From positions 186,001-250,000 of the forward strand of contig NZ_JAMJWD020000007.1 of NCBI RefSeq assembly GCF_023554255.2: a stretch of 64,000 bases of DNA, read 5' to 3'. This DNA is from Phyllobacterium sp. 21LDTY02-6. GTDB taxonomy: Bacteria > Pseudomonadota > Alphaproteobacteria > Rhizobiales > Rhizobiaceae. The notes under the pieces were generated by a model, which saw only the letters and a program-made list of their open reading frames with translations, ran no database searches and was not told where the DNA came from. Position 1 is the first letter of the stretch. Each line of letters starts with the position of its first letter. This document shows, one piece after another, positions 9,397 through 17,572 of this stretch. Both the position numbers and the translations under genes were made by a program.

Positions 9397-9840
9397 ATGG
9401 CACGCCCATCGTCAATCCTTGCCGCAAGCCTTGCCCTCGGCATCGCTCTCTCTTCCGCCGCACCCGTTCTTGCCGCGGACTACGTGGCCCCGTCGCAGGG
9501 CTATGACGACACCTGCGGCCAGGCGGGCGTCCTCAACAGGATCGCCAGCAGGTTCTCCTACCGGGTCCAGCATGTGCCGAACCTGGCGCAGGTCGCCATC
9601 AACGATTTCAGCGATGTCCGCGAGACGCGCTACGAGCCCTCGCTCGAGCCCGAGCTTGCTGCGGTCGAGCGCCATTATTGCCGCGCCACGGCGCATCTGT
9701 CGGATGGCAACCAGCAGCCGGTCTGGTATCTGGTCGAAGAAGGCCAGGGCTTCGTCGGCGTCGGCAAGAATGTCGAATTCTGCCTCGAAGGCTTCGACCC
9801 CTGGAACGTCTACAATGCAAGCTGCCGCACGCTGCGCTGA
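9397..9840 (+). CDS. Secreted four-cysteine protein of unknown function
   Basis: A 147-residue protein with a clear signal peptide (hydrophobic ILAASLALGIALSSAAPVLA, predicted cleavage after VLA at about residue 26). The mature part has four cysteines (TC-GQ near residue 40, HYC-RA, EFC-LE, SC-RTL near the end), probably two disulphides in the periplasm. No family recognised. The start ATG has GGAG eight bases upstream (ATTCGGAGAAAATCC). The next gene, an exported RNase T2, starts 13 bases after its stop, so the two are almost certainly one transcript; a partner or inhibitor role is inference. Confidence 0.7.
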   Translation: MARPSSILAASLALGIALSSAAPVLAADYVAPSQGYDDTCGQAGVLNRIASRFSYRVQHVPNLAQVAINDFSDVRETRYEPSLEPELAAVERHYCRATAHLSDGNQQPVWYLVEEGQGFVGVGKNVEFCLEGFDPWNVYNASCRTLR

Positions 9841-9853
9841 TTGACGCGCCGCG

Positions 9854-10621
9854 ATGCAGGCTGGCCGGCTAGCCCGTTTCGCCCTGCTGGCCGCGCTGTT
9901 CGTCGCCGGCATCGCCGTCTATGCGTGGGAGAACAACACGACTCCCGCGCTTGTCGAGTTCGACAATGTACCGGCCGCGCCATCGAACGCCGGCACGCCC
10001 CCCATGAGGCGGGAGGCGAATTCGGATGTGCGTCCCAACGCGAATTCGGATGCGGATTTCGACTTCTACGTGCTGGCGCTGTCCTGGTCGCCGAGCTATT
10101 GCGAATCCGAAGGCCCTGACGCCAACAGGCAGCAATGCGGGTCGTCGCGGCCATTCGGCTTCGTCGTACACGGGTTGTGGCCTCAGTTCGAGCGCGGCTA
10201 TCCACAGGATTGCGACAGCGGCGAGCCGCGCAACGTGCCGATGTCCCTCGCCCGCTCCATGGGCGACATCATGCCCTCGACCGGCCTCATCAACTACCAG
10301 TGGCGCAAGCATGGCGCCTGCAGTGGCCTCAGCCAGCGCGACTATTTCGCCACGATGCGCCGCGCCATGGAGCGTGTCGCCATCCCGGGGCAGTTTCGCC
10401 AGGGAACGGCACGGGATGCGGTCAATCCGCAACTGGTGGAGCGCGCCTTCCTGACGGCCAATCCCGGCATGAAGGCGGAGGGCGTCGCAGTCACCTGCGA
10501 CCGCGAATTCCTGCGCGAGGTGCGCATCTGCCTGACGAAAGACCTCGATTTGCGCACCTGCCCGGAAGTGGACCGCAGCGGCTGCCGGCGGCGCGCCGTC
10601 GAAATGCCGCCCATTCGCTGA
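9854..10621 (+). CDS. Ribonuclease T2 family protein
   Basis: A 255-residue exported endoribonuclease of the T2 family, which cuts single-stranded RNA to 2',3'-cyclic products. Both catalytic blocks are intact: CAS-1 FVVHGLWPQ at 103-111 (His106) and CAS-2 WRKHGACSG at 150-158 (His153). The N terminus has one hydrophobic segment (ARFALLAALFVAGIAVYAW) that is either an uncleaved anchor or a signal peptide, so the enzyme acts in the periplasm or outside. A low-complexity linker at 54-69 holds an eight-residue duplication (ANSDVRPN/ANSDADFD). Six or more cysteines suggest disulphides. It follows the secreted four-cysteine protein by 13 bases. Confidence 0.9.
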   Translation: MQAGRLARFALLAALFVAGIAVYAWENNTTPALVEFDNVPAAPSNAGTPPMRREANSDVRPNANSDADFDFYVLALSWSPSYCESEGPDANRQQCGSSRPFGFVVHGLWPQFERGYPQDCDSGEPRNVPMSLARSMGDIMPSTGLINYQWRKHGACSGLSQRDYFATMRRAMERVAIPGQFRQGTARDAVNPQLVERAFLTANPGMKAEGVAVTCDREFLREVRICLTKDLDLRTCPEVDRSGCRRRAVEMPPIR

Positions 10622-10703
10622 AACGGCCGATGCAACCGCTTCAATTCAGACAAGGAACGCTCTACTTTCACCCGCAACGAATCGAACCAGCTGGAGCCTG
10701 CCC

Positions 10704-11300
10704 GTGCCGAAAGTCTATTATGCGCCTGCCTCACCCTATAGTACCAAGGTACGGATGGCCGCCCATTATACGGGATTTCCCGTCGAGGCGGTGCAGATCG
10801 ATACCAATCTCGAGCCGGAAGAGCTCATAAACGTCAATCCGCTGGGGAAGATCCCGACGCTCATCCTCGACGATGAATCCGCCATCTTCGACAGCCGCGT
10901 GATCACGCAATATATCAACCGGGTTTCCGGCAACAAGCTGTTCCCGCGCAATGCGCAGAAGCGGCTGGAAGCGGAGCAGCTGGAATCGCTGGCCGACGGA
11001 CTTTGCGACGCCCTGCTGGCGCATGTCTACGAACGCCGGTTCCGGCCGGAGGAAAAGGTGCATCAGCCCTGGCTCGACCGGCAATGGGGCAAGGCCCTGC
11101 GCGTGCTCGACACGTTGAACAATGCGCCGCCGCGGCTCGGCAAGAAGATCCATGGCGGCCATATCGCCATCGCGGCCGCCCTCGCCTATGCCGACCTGCG
11201 CTTTCAGGGCAAATGGGAAAAGGGGCGCTCCAAGCTGAAGCGCTGGCAGAAGCGCTTTGCCGAGCTGCACCCGGAACTGGCGGCGCTACTGCCGAAATAG
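10704..11300 (+). CDS. Glutathione S-transferase family protein
   Basis: A 198-residue GST-fold protein. The thioredoxin-like N-terminal half shows YYAPASPYSTKVRMAAHYTG, then the cis-proline segment NPLGKIPTLILDD and the glutathione-gamma-glutamyl contact motif (I)FDSRVITQYI (Asp-Ser). The C-terminal half is helical and ends in a lysine-rich stretch (KWEKGRSKLKRWQKRF). Start is GTG at 10704 with GGAG nine bases before it. The preferred substrate is unknown. A strong bidirectional terminator follows the stop. Confidence 0.87.
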   Translation: MPKVYYAPASPYSTKVRMAAHYTGFPVEAVQIDTNLEPEELINVNPLGKIPTLILDDESAIFDSRVITQYINRVSGNKLFPRNAQKRLEAEQLESLADGLCDALLAHVYERRFRPEEKVHQPWLDRQWGKALRVLDTLNNAPPRLGKKIHGGHIAIAAALAYADLRFQGKWEKGRSKLKRWQKRFAELHPELAALLPK

Positions 11301-11310
11301 GGCACAAAAA

Positions 11311-11336
11311 AAGCCGGATGGTTTCCCATCCGGCTT
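11311..11336. terminator. Bidirectional intrinsic terminator
   Basis: An 11-bp perfect stem AAGCCGGATGG/CCATCCGGCTT with a four-base TTTC loop. It is preceded by a run of seven A on the left and followed by TCTTC on the right, so it can end the GST transcript on the plus strand and, with the A-run read as U on the other strand, the porin-like transcript on the minus strand. It lies between two converging stops. Confidence 0.85.
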
Positions 11337-11356
11337 CTTCGTCAGGTCCAGGCTGA

Positions 11357-11998
11357 TCAGAACTTGTAGCCTACACCGAGGCGAACCTCGTTCGTCGTCA
11401 GCTTGTTGGATACTTCATCGGCACCGCCGAGATCATAATCCTTCTTGCCGTAGTCGCTGTAGCGATATTCGACGCGGCCAACGACGTTCTGGGTGATCTT
11501 GGCTTCGGCGCCAGCACCGACGGTCCAGCCGACATGGGTGTTGGAGTCGCTGCCCGTATCGGTGGAAAGCTTGTTCTCGGTGACGGCAAGACCACCGGTG
11601 CCATAGAGCAGGACCGGATCGAGCGCGACACCGGCACGGGCACGCACCGAGCCGTTCAGGCCCTGCTTGGCGGTGTAGCCGAAATTGCTTTCCTTGGCAT
11701 TGGCGTAGCCGAGATCGGCTTCGGCACCATAGACGAACTGGCCGTTCTGCATGTTGTAACCGCCATAGGCGCCACCGCCGAAGCCATCGGCATCGAGCTT
11801 GCCTTCGTCCGTCTTGTTCTTGCTCCAGTTATAGCCCCCATAGACACCGACATAGGCGCCATCCCAGCCGGACGGCTGTTCCATGGGCAGGGCCTCGGGC
11901 GCAGGGGCCTGTTCGACGACGGCATCGGCGGCAAGAACGGGGGCGGAGAGCGTCAGCACGGCCGCCGAAGCGAGGATTATTGTTTTAAGAGTGCGCAT
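11357..11998 (-). CDS. Outer-membrane beta-barrel protein, Omp25/Omp31-like
   Basis: A 213-residue exported protein. Signal peptide at 1-23 (KTIILASAAVLTLSAPVLAA), then a short proline/alanine linker and an eight-strand barrel typical of the Omp25/Omp31 family of Brucella and rhizobia: WDGAYVGVYGGYNW at the first strand, GAYGGYN, repeated aromatic-glycine strands, a VGRVEYRYSDYG strand and a final RLGVGYKF ending in Phe, the usual C-terminal assembly signal. The frame is open for 70 codons further upstream, but the ATG at 11998 has AAGGAG eight bases before it and starts the signal peptide. Probably an abundant surface protein linking envelope layers. Confidence 0.92.
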   Translation of the reverse strand: MRTLKTIILASAAVLTLSAPVLAADAVVEQAPAPEALPMEQPSGWDGAYVGVYGGYNWSKNKTDEGKLDADGFGGGAYGGYNMQNGQFVYGAEADLGYANAKESNFGYTAKQGLNGSVRARAGVALDPVLLYGTGGLAVTENKLSTDTGSDSNTHVGWTVGAGAEAKITQNVVGRVEYRYSDYGKKDYDLGGADEVSNKLTTNEVRLGVGYKF

Positions 11999-12469
11999 CG
12001 CAATCTCCTTTTCATAACTCTTTACGCAGCGGGCGCCGGCTGGGGGAACCATGAACGCACCCGCTTTTACGAGCCGGACATTCGCCTCCCATTGTGGCGG
12101 GACTCGTGCCGGAGTGTGAAAAGAAATCGTCGGGAAAATGGCCGAAATGCGATGTGTTTTTTGAGCAACAATCGAGTTTTCTGAAGTTATCAATGCAGTT
12201 TGCAGCAATGCAAGGAATAACTGATAAAGTCACTTCTTATACAGTCATAGAATACCCGATATGCAAGTTTGCCATCAATATATTATACTTAATCAATGCT
12301 TAATACTGACCTCATCAGGCTCGAAGTTATTTGACATATCGCAATCCGCATCCGATCCGGCGCGGAACAGCGCGATAGACTGCGTCTGTTCATTACTGAC
12401 CTTTGCCACTCGCGCTTTGCCGGGCCGATGCCTATATTCGGGGCTGAATCACGATCCAGGGAGAATAAT
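11999..12469. other. AT-rich intergenic region upstream of omp
   Basis: A 471-base gap between the divergent omp and SDR genes. The part at about 12165-12345 is strikingly AT-rich compared with the rest of the window (for example ATCAATATATTATACTTAAT) and holds no supportable gene. It most likely contains the divergent promoters and a long upstream region for the highly expressed omp gene, whose ribosome site is AAGGAG at its proximal edge. I could not single out a convincing promoter hexamer pair. Confidence 0.5.
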
Positions 12470-13240
12470 GTGAAGACCGATCGAACCGTTGCCCTCGTGA
12501 CAGGCGGCGCCAAACGTATTGGCAAAGCCATCGTGGAGCACCTGGCCGATCAGGGCTTCGCGGTGGCCATTCACTGCAACCGGTCGAAAGAGGAAGGCGA
12601 AGTGCTGCTGGCGGGGATAGAGGCGCGTGGCGGCGCCGGCTGCGTGGTCGCGGCCGACCTGACGGAGCCGAAGGCGGTGCGCGAACTGATCCCGCAGGTG
12701 CAGGCGGCGCTCGGCACGGTGAAGCTCCTCGTCAACAATGCCTCGGTGTTCGAGGAAGACGGCATCGGCAAGCTGGCGGACGATCGCGTCTGGGACCGGC
12801 ATTTTGCCGTTCACAGCAAGGCGCCGGTGCTTCTGGCGGATGCTTTTTCGGCGCAGTTGCGCGACAATGGCGAGGACGGGCTGATCGTGAACATCATCGA
12901 CCAGCGCGTCTGGAAGCTGACGCCGCGGTTCCTGTCCTATACATTGTCCAAGGCGGCGCTGTGGACCGCGACGCAGACGCTGGCGCAGGCGCTTGCGCCG
13001 CAGATCCGCGTCAATGCGATCGGCCCCGGCCCGACAATGCAGAGCGACCGGCAGGACCGCGACGATTTCGCCCATCAGGTCAATTCGCTATTGCTGCGCC
13101 GTGGCGCCGAACTGTCGGAATTTGGCCGCACGATCTGTTATCTATGGGAAAACAGGTCGATCACGGGGCAAATGATCGCCCTCGACGGCGGACAGCATCT
13201 GGCGTGGGAGACGCCGGATTCCATGGGAATGGCAGAATGA
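12470..13240 (+). CDS. SDR oxidoreductase, pteridine-reductase-like
   Basis: A 256-residue short-chain dehydrogenase. The cofactor loop is [11 protein letters not shown], with Arg where classical SDRs have Gly; this TGxxxRIG form is typical of pteridine reductase and FolM dihydromonapterin reductase. It has the NNAS segment and a catalytic YTLSK (Tyr-x3-Lys). A role in pteridine or folate reduction is likely from the family but not proven. Start chosen at GTG 12470 (GGAG six bases upstream); an in-frame ATG 42 bases further up has no ribosome site. Its stop overlaps the uvrC start in ATGA, so the two genes are coupled. Confidence 0.82.
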   Translation: MKTDRTVALVTGGAKRIGKAIVEHLADQGFAVAIHCNRSKEEGEVLLAGIEARGGAGCVVAADLTEPKAVRELIPQVQAALGTVKLLVNNASVFEEDGIGKLADDRVWDRHFAVHSKAPVLLADAFSAQLRDNGEDGLIVNIIDQRVWKLTPRFLSYTLSKAALWTATQTLAQALAPQIRVNAIGPGPTMQSDRQDRDDFAHQVNSLLLRRGAELSEFGRTICYLWENRSITGQMIALDGGQHLAWETPDSMGMAE

Positions 13241-15321
13241 ACGAACAGGGCAAGCTCACTCCCGGCCAGCAAGAGCCGGAGCGGGAAGCAGCAGAGATGG
13301 AGCCGGCCGGCATCGACGCGGCGGCGGAACTGCCGCGCGATACGACCGCGCTCATCAGCGCCATCGAATGGGATTCGGCCGAGGCGAGCGACGGCACCAG
13401 CGGCGCGGACGTCATCGCCGGACTGGTGAAGCGCCTGCCCAACAAGCCCGGCGTCTATCGCATGTTCAACGAAGCGGGCGACGTGCTCTATGTCGGCAAG
13501 GCGCACAGCCTGAAGAAGCGCGTTTCCAATTATGCACGCGGCCAGGGACACAATAACCGCATTGCCCGCATGATCCGCGAAACGGCGAAGATGGAATTCG
13601 TCGTGACCCGCACGGAGACCGAGGCGCTTCTGCTCGAGGCCAACCTTATCAAGCGCTTGCGGCCGCGTTTTAACGTGCTGATGCGCGACGACAAGTCCTT
13701 TCCCTATATATTGCTCACCGCGCCGAAACGGGGCGAGCGGCGCATCGTGCCGGGCATCTTCAAGCATCGCGGCGCTCGGTCGAGCAAGGGCGATTATTTC
13801 GGTCCCTTCGCCTCCGCCGGCGCGGTCGGGCGGACGATCAACGCGCTGCAGCGGGCGTTCCTGCTGCGCACCTGCACCGATTCATTCTACGAGAACCGCA
13901 CCCGCCCCTGCCTGCTCTACCAGATCAAGCGTTGCTCCGGTCCCTGCACCGGCGAGATCAGCGATGCGGATTATGACGAGCTCGTCGACGAGACGAAGGC
14001 CTTCCTGTCCGGCAAGAGCCAGGCGGTGAAGACGCATATGGCCAATGCCATGCGCGAAGCCTCGGCCGATCTCGATTTCGAGCGCGCCGCCATCTATCGC
14101 GACCGGCTTTCGGCCCTGTCGCAGATCCAGACCCATTCGGGCATCAATCCGCAATCGGTGGAGGAAGCCGACGTTTTCGCCATTCACCAGGAAGGCGGCG
14201 TCACCTGCATCCAGGTCTTCTTCTTCCGCACCGGCCAGAACTGGGGCAACCGCGCCTATTACCCCAAGGCGGATTCCTCCCTGTCGCCGGCGGAAGTGCT
14301 CGGCGCCTTCCTGTCGCAGTTCTACGACGACAAGCCCTCGCCCAGCATGATCCTCCTGTCGGAAACGGTCGAGGACCAGGACCTGCTGGCGGCCGCCCTC
14401 ACCGCGCGCTCCAGCCGCAAGGTCGTCGTGACGGTGCCGCAGCGGGGCGAGAAGAAGGAACTCGTCGAACATGCGCTGAGCAATGCGCGCGAGGCGCTGG
14501 GCCGCCAGCTGGCGGAAACGTCGTCGCAAGCGCGGCTGCTCAAGGGCATGGCGGAGACATTCGGGCTGGACCGCGTGCCGCGCCGCATCGAGGTCTATGA
14601 CAATTCCCACATCATGGGCACGAATGCGATCGGCGCGATGATCGTCGCCGGACCGGAAGGCTTCGTCAAGAACCAGTACCGCAAGTTCAATATCCGCTCG
14701 ACCGAGATCACACCCGGCGACGATTTCGGCATGATGCGCGAGGTGATCGAGCGCCGCTTCAGCCGGCTGGTGCGCGAACAGGGCACGCCGGAAGACAAGG
14801 ACGTTGCGGAAAAGGATGTTCCCGCCGACGATCTCGACATCGAGGACGACGACGATCCGGATGTGTTCCCGTCATGGCCCGATGTCATCCTGATCGATGG
14901 CGGCCAGGGCCAGATGAGCGCCGTGCGCGGCATCCTGAGCGAGATGGGCATCATCGACAAGGTGACCGCCATCGGCGTCGCCAAGGGTGTCGATCGCGAT
15001 GCGGGCCGCGAAAGGTTCTTCATGGAGGGCAAGCCGGCCTTCACGCTGCCGCCGCGCGATCCGGTGCTGTATTTCCTGCAGCGCCTGCGCGACGAGGCGC
15101 ACCGTTTCGCCATCGGCACGCACCGGGCAAGGCGCAAGAAGGAGATGGTGAAGAACCCGCTCGACGAAATCGCCGGCATAGGTCCCTCGCGCAAACGCGC
15201 ATTGCTGCATCAATTCGGCACGGCCAAGGCCGTTTCGCGCGCCGCTGTCGAAGATTTGATGAAGGTCGACGGTATATCGGAAGCGATGGCCATTACAATC
15301 CGCGATCATTTCCGTACATAG
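13237..15321 (+). CDS. uvrC: Excinuclease ABC subunit C (UvrC)
   Basis: A 694-residue subunit of the nucleotide-excision-repair nuclease, making both cuts around damage with UvrA and UvrB. Domains in order: a 60-residue acidic N-terminal extension not present in E. coli UvrC, the GIY-YIG nuclease (PGVYRMF ... [13 protein letters not shown], 71-95), a cysteine cluster CTDSF...[13 protein letters not shown], the UVR UvrB-binding helix ([17 protein letters not shown]), the RNase-H-like 5' nuclease domain (DNSHIMG ... ILIDGGQGQ) and C-terminal helix-hairpin-helices ([13 protein letters not shown]). An extra acidic insert ([14 protein letters not shown]...) sits between the nuclease halves. Start at ATG 13237 overlaps the preceding stop. 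Confidence 0.97.
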   Translation: MNEQGKLTPGQQEPEREAAEMEPAGIDAAAELPRDTTALISAIEWDSAEASDGTSGADVIAGLVKRLPNKPGVYRMFNEAGDVLYVGKAHSLKKRVSNYARGQGHNNRIARMIRETAKMEFVVTRTETEALLLEANLIKRLRPRFNVLMRDDKSFPYILLTAPKRGERRIVPGIFKHRGARSSKGDYFGPFASAGAVGRTINALQRAFLLRTCTDSFYENRTRPCLLYQIKRCSGPCTGEISDADYDELVDETKAFLSGKSQAVKTHMANAMREASADLDFERAAIYRDRLSALSQIQTHSGINPQSVEEADVFAIHQEGGVTCIQVFFFRTGQNWGNRAYYPKADSSLSPAEVLGAFLSQFYDDKPSPSMILLSETVEDQDLLAAALTARSSRKVVVTVPQRGEKKELVEHALSNAREALGRQLAETSSQARLLKGMAETFGLDRVPRRIEVYDNSHIMGTNAIGAMIVAGPEGFVKNQYRKFNIRSTEITPGDDFGMMREVIERRFSRLVREQGTPEDKDVAEKDVPADDLDIEDDDDPDVFPSWPDVILIDGGQGQMSAVRGILSEMGIIDKVTAIGVAKGVDRDAGRERFFMEGKPAFTLPPRDPVLYFLQRLRDEAHRFAIGTHRARRKKEMVKNPLDEIAGIGPSRKRALLHQFGTAKAVSRAAVEDLMKVDGISEAMAITIRDHFRT

Positions 15322-15344
15322 GAGATGAATTTCGGCAAGTGGAA

Positions 15345-15363
15345 CGATTCCCGATTGGAATCG
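15345..15363 (+). other. Small hairpin between uvrC and pgsA
   Basis: A perfect 7-bp inverted repeat CGATTCC/GGAATCG with a five-base loop. There is no following U-run, so it is not a convincing terminator. It lies 24 bases after the uvrC stop and 46 bases before the leader reading frame ahead of pgsA, so it could be a processing, pausing or operator site. Confidence 0.3.
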
Positions 15364-15408
15364 GACCGCGGGATGTGATTCATCGACACATTTAAGCCGG
15401 AGTCGACG

Positions 15409-15468
15409 ATGATGAACTTGACCTTTGGCAGGCTTGGCCGTTTCTTGAGGCCGCGAACTGATTGGTAG
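15409..15468 (+). CDS. Candidate 19-residue leader peptide of pgsA
   Basis: A 19-codon reading frame encoding MMNLTFGRLGRFLRPRTDW. GGAG lies six bases before the first ATG, a better ribosome site than that of pgsA itself, and the TAG stop is only seven bases before the pgsA ATG. The peptide is basic (four Arg) with three aromatic residues, not membrane-like. Arrangement and spacing suggest translational coupling or attenuation control of pgsA, or a true small protein. Nothing proves translation; conservation would decide. Confidence 0.45.
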   Translation: MMNLTFGRLGRFLRPRTDW

Positions 15469-15475
15469 ACACGAG

Positions 15476-16063
15476 ATGCCCCGGAATAACAACGCCTACT
15501 CCCTGCCCAATATCCTGACCTATGCGCGCATAATCTGCGTGCCGCTCGTCGTGCTGTGCTTCTTCCTCGAAGGACGGCTGCAATCGAGCGATGCGGCGCG
15601 GTGGGGCGCACTGGCGATCTTCGTGGCCGCAAGCATCACCGATTTCTTCGACGGCTATCTCGCCCGCATCTGGAAACAGACCTCGACCATCGGCAGGATG
15701 CTCGATCCCATCGCCGACAAGCTGCTCGTCTCCGCCTGCCTGCTGCTTCTGGCCGCCGACGGCACGATCGCCGGCTGGTCGCTGTGGGCGGCGATCATCA
15801 TCCTGTGCAGGGAGATCCTGGTTTCGGGCCTGCGCGAATATCTGGCGGAACTGAAAGTCAGCGTGCCGGTCAGCCGTCTCGCCAAGTGGAAGACGACGAT
15901 CCAGATGGTCGCCGTCGCATTTCTGCTGATCGGCCCGGCGGGCGACAAGATCGTCCCGGTCGTCACCGTGCTCGGCATCGTGCTGCTATGGAGCGCGGCG
16001 CTGATAACACTCTATACCGGCTGGGATTATTTCCGGGCGGGACTGAAGCATGTCGTGGACTGA
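15476..16063 (+). CDS. pgsA: CDP-diacylglycerol-glycerol-3-phosphate 3-phosphatidyltransferase
   Basis: A 195-residue integral membrane enzyme making phosphatidylglycerol phosphate, the committed step toward phosphatidylglycerol and cardiolipin. The CDP-alcohol phosphotransferase motif D-x2-D-G-x2-A-R-x8-G-x3-D-x3-D is complete in SITDFFDGYLAR...IGRMLDPIADK (residues about 55-82). Several hydrophobic helices are present (ILTYARIICVPLVVLCFFLEG, LLVSACLLLLAADG, VVTVLGIVLLWSAALITLYTG). The ribosome site directly upstream is poor (ACACGAG), making coupling to the leader reading frame plausible. Followed 48 bases later by moaD. Confidence 0.96.
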   Translation: MPRNNNAYSLPNILTYARIICVPLVVLCFFLEGRLQSSDAARWGALAIFVAASITDFFDGYLARIWKQTSTIGRMLDPIADKLLVSACLLLLAADGTIAGWSLWAAIIILCREILVSGLREYLAELKVSVPVSRLAKWKTTIQMVAVAFLLIGPAGDKIVPVVTVLGIVLLWSAALITLYTGWDYFRAGLKHVVD

Positions 16064-16111
16064 CAGGGCGCGAAACCGCCGCTCCTGTCTGCAAGGGAAA
16101 GGCTCCAAGCC

Positions 16112-16366
16112 ATGACCAGACTGATCTATTTCGCGTGGGTTCGCGAGCGAATCGGCAAGGGCGAGGAGGAGATCGAGCTCGATCCCTCCATCGCTACCGT
16201 CGCCGATCTCCTGTCGCACCTGAAGTCGCGCGGCGACGGCTATGCGGCCGCGCTCGAATATCAGGACGTGATCCGGGTGGCGATAAACCAGGAACATGTC
16301 GATCACGACGCTCCGGTGCGGGATGCGCGCGAGATAGCGCTGTTTCCGCCGATGACGGGGGGATGA
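16112..16366 (+). CDS. moaD: Molybdopterin synthase sulfur-carrier subunit (MoaD)
   Basis: An 84-residue ubiquitin-fold protein ending in the diagnostic PPMTGG. Its C-terminal Gly-Gly is converted to a thiocarboxylate and donates sulfur to precursor Z inside the MoaD-MoaE complex. The N terminus TRLIYFAWVRERIGKGEE is typical. The moaE start lies one base beyond its stop. The neighbouring pgsA-moaD-moaE order is one I associate with Hyphomicrobiales. Confidence 0.95.
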   Translation: MTRLIYFAWVRERIGKGEEEIELDPSIATVADLLSHLKSRGDGYAAALEYQDVIRVAINQEHVDHDAPVRDAREIALFPPMTGG

Positions 16367-16367
16367 G

Positions 16368-16832
16368 ATGTCCCGCCTTCGCATAGAGGTGCAGCGCGAC
16401 GATTTCGACATCGGCGCCGAACTGGCGCTCATCGCCGCGCAGGACAGCAATATCGGCGCCATCGTCACCTTCAGCGGCCTGTGCCGCGACGAGGCCGGAA
16501 CGCTCTCGGCGCTCGAGATCGAACATTATCCCGGCATGGCGGAAGCCGAGATCCGGCGCACCGCACTGGAAGCGATGGAGCGCTGGCCCCTGACCGGGCT
16601 GACCATCATCCACCGCTACGGGCTTGTCCGGCCCGGCGACAATATCGTGCTGATCCTCGCCGCCTCGACGCACCGCCATGCGGCATTCGACGCCGCATCG
16701 TTCCTGATGGACTATCTGAAGAACACGGCGCCGTTCTGGAAGAAGGAACATTTCATCGACGGCACCGATGGCGGCTGGGTCGAGGCCAAGTCCCGGGACG
16801 AGGATGCCTTCAAGCGGTGGCACAGCCTGTGA
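16368..16832 (+). CDS. moaE: Molybdopterin synthase catalytic subunit (MoaE)
   Basis: A 154-residue large subunit of molybdopterin synthase. Hallmarks: IGAIVTFSGLCRD, LEIEHYPGMAEAEI, the RYGLVRPGDNIVLILAASTHRHAAFDAASFLMDYLK block that binds MoaD's tail and the substrate, and the catalytic-lysine region TAPFWKKEHFIDG. It supplies cofactor for enzymes such as the orphan molybdopterin oxidoreductase in this window. Its stop TGA lies inside the GTGA start of a tiny downstream reading frame. Confidence 0.96.
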   Translation: MSRLRIEVQRDDFDIGAELALIAAQDSNIGAIVTFSGLCRDEAGTLSALEIEHYPGMAEAEIRRTALEAMERWPLTGLTIIHRYGLVRPGDNIVLILAASTHRHAAFDAASFLMDYLKNTAPFWKKEHFIDGTDGGWVEAKSRDEDAFKRWHSL

Positions 16833-16909
16833 ACCGGCTCGCCATAGCATCGCTGGCCGTGGGCTTTGCCGCCGTGCTGCTGTTCTTCCTGCTCGCCGCC
16901 CTGAACTAG
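16829..16909 (+). CDS. Candidate 26-residue single-span membrane peptide
   Basis: A 26-codon frame beginning with GTG at 16829, overlapping the moaE stop as GTGA, and ending at TAG just before a terminator. The peptide begins MNRLAIASLAVGF, continues as an unbroken hydrophobic run rich in Ala, Val, Leu and Phe, and ends in Leu-Asn: one N-terminal Arg followed by about 20 membrane-compatible residues. This is the profile of a bacterial mini membrane protein. The overlapping start and the position before the terminator argue that it is translated, coupled to moaE. Function unknown. Confidence 0.5.
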   Translation: MNRLAIASLAVGFAAVLLFFLLAALN

Positions 16910-16938
16910 CCCCCCTGCTGAACTACCGGCAATAAAAA

Positions 16939-16957
16939 ACCGGGCACGGGGCCCGGT
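16939..16957. terminator. Bidirectional intrinsic terminator moaE/ndk
   Basis: A 7-bp perfect stem ACCGGGC/GCCCGGT around an ACGGG loop, with a run of A on its left side and TCTTTCG on its right. It lies between the converging moaE cluster and ndk. The left A-run serves as the U-tract for the minus-strand ndk transcript; the plus-strand tail is weaker. Confidence 0.75.
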
Positions 16958-16984
16958 CTTTCGAATTTCGACGATCGATTGCGA

Positions 16985-17407
16985 TCAGCCGACGATCTCG
17001 GTTCCGGAGAACCAGTAGGCGATCTCTTCGGCAGCGGTTTCCGGTGCGTCGGAACCATGCACGGAGTTTTCGCCGATGGAGAGAGCGAAGGTCTTGCGGA
17101 TCGTGCCCTCATCCGCATTTGCCGGATTGGTCGCGCCCATGACTTCGCGATTGCGGGCAATGGCGTTTTCGCCTTCGAGCACCTGGACGACCGTCGGGCC
17201 GGACGACATGAACTCGACGAGCTCGCCGAAGAAGGGACGATCCTTGTGCACGGCGTAGAAGCCTTCTGCCTCGCGGAGGCTCATCCACACGCGCTTGGAC
17301 GCAACGACCCGCAGGCCGGCCTCTTCCAGCTTCTGCGTGATAGCGCCGGTGAGATTGCGGCGGGTAGCGTCAGGCTTGATCATCGAGAAAGTGCGTTCAA
17401 TTGCCAT
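16985..17407 (-). CDS. ndk: Nucleoside diphosphate kinase
   Basis: A 140-residue enzyme that equalises nucleoside triphosphate pools by phosphate transfer through a histidine. The phospho-histidine motif [12 protein letters not shown] is present (His about 117), as are the N-terminal [15 protein letters not shown] and the [15 protein letters not shown] segment. Full family length. It is transcribed alone, divergent from the ABC-F gene. Confidence 0.98.
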   Translation of the reverse strand: MAIERTFSMIKPDATRRNLTGAITQKLEEAGLRVVASKRVWMSLREAEGFYAVHKDRPFFGELVEFMSSGPTVVQVLEGENAIARNREVMGATNPANADEGTIRKTFALSIGENSVHGSDAPETAAEEIAYWFSGTEIVG

Positions 17408-17572
17408 GGAATGAGAACCTTGTCTTCTGGGGAACGGGAAGCGGCTCTATAGCGACAGGCGCTGCATTTGCCAAGAGCTTCGCGCCATTTGCCCAGAGCT
17501 GAAGGCGCCGGTCGGGGCGAAACCGCGACAACGCCCTTGCGAAAGCCCGTATTCCGGTGCAAAAGCGCCGGC

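Noticed and set aside
11999-12469. tRNA or small RNA gene in the AT-rich gap
   Set aside because: No cloverleaf, no CCA end and no clear terminator found.
13237-15321. Fusion or frameshift in uvrC because of its extra N-terminal and internal acidic segments
   Set aside because: Frame is continuous and all domains are in order; such acidic inserts are common in alphaproteobacterial UvrC.
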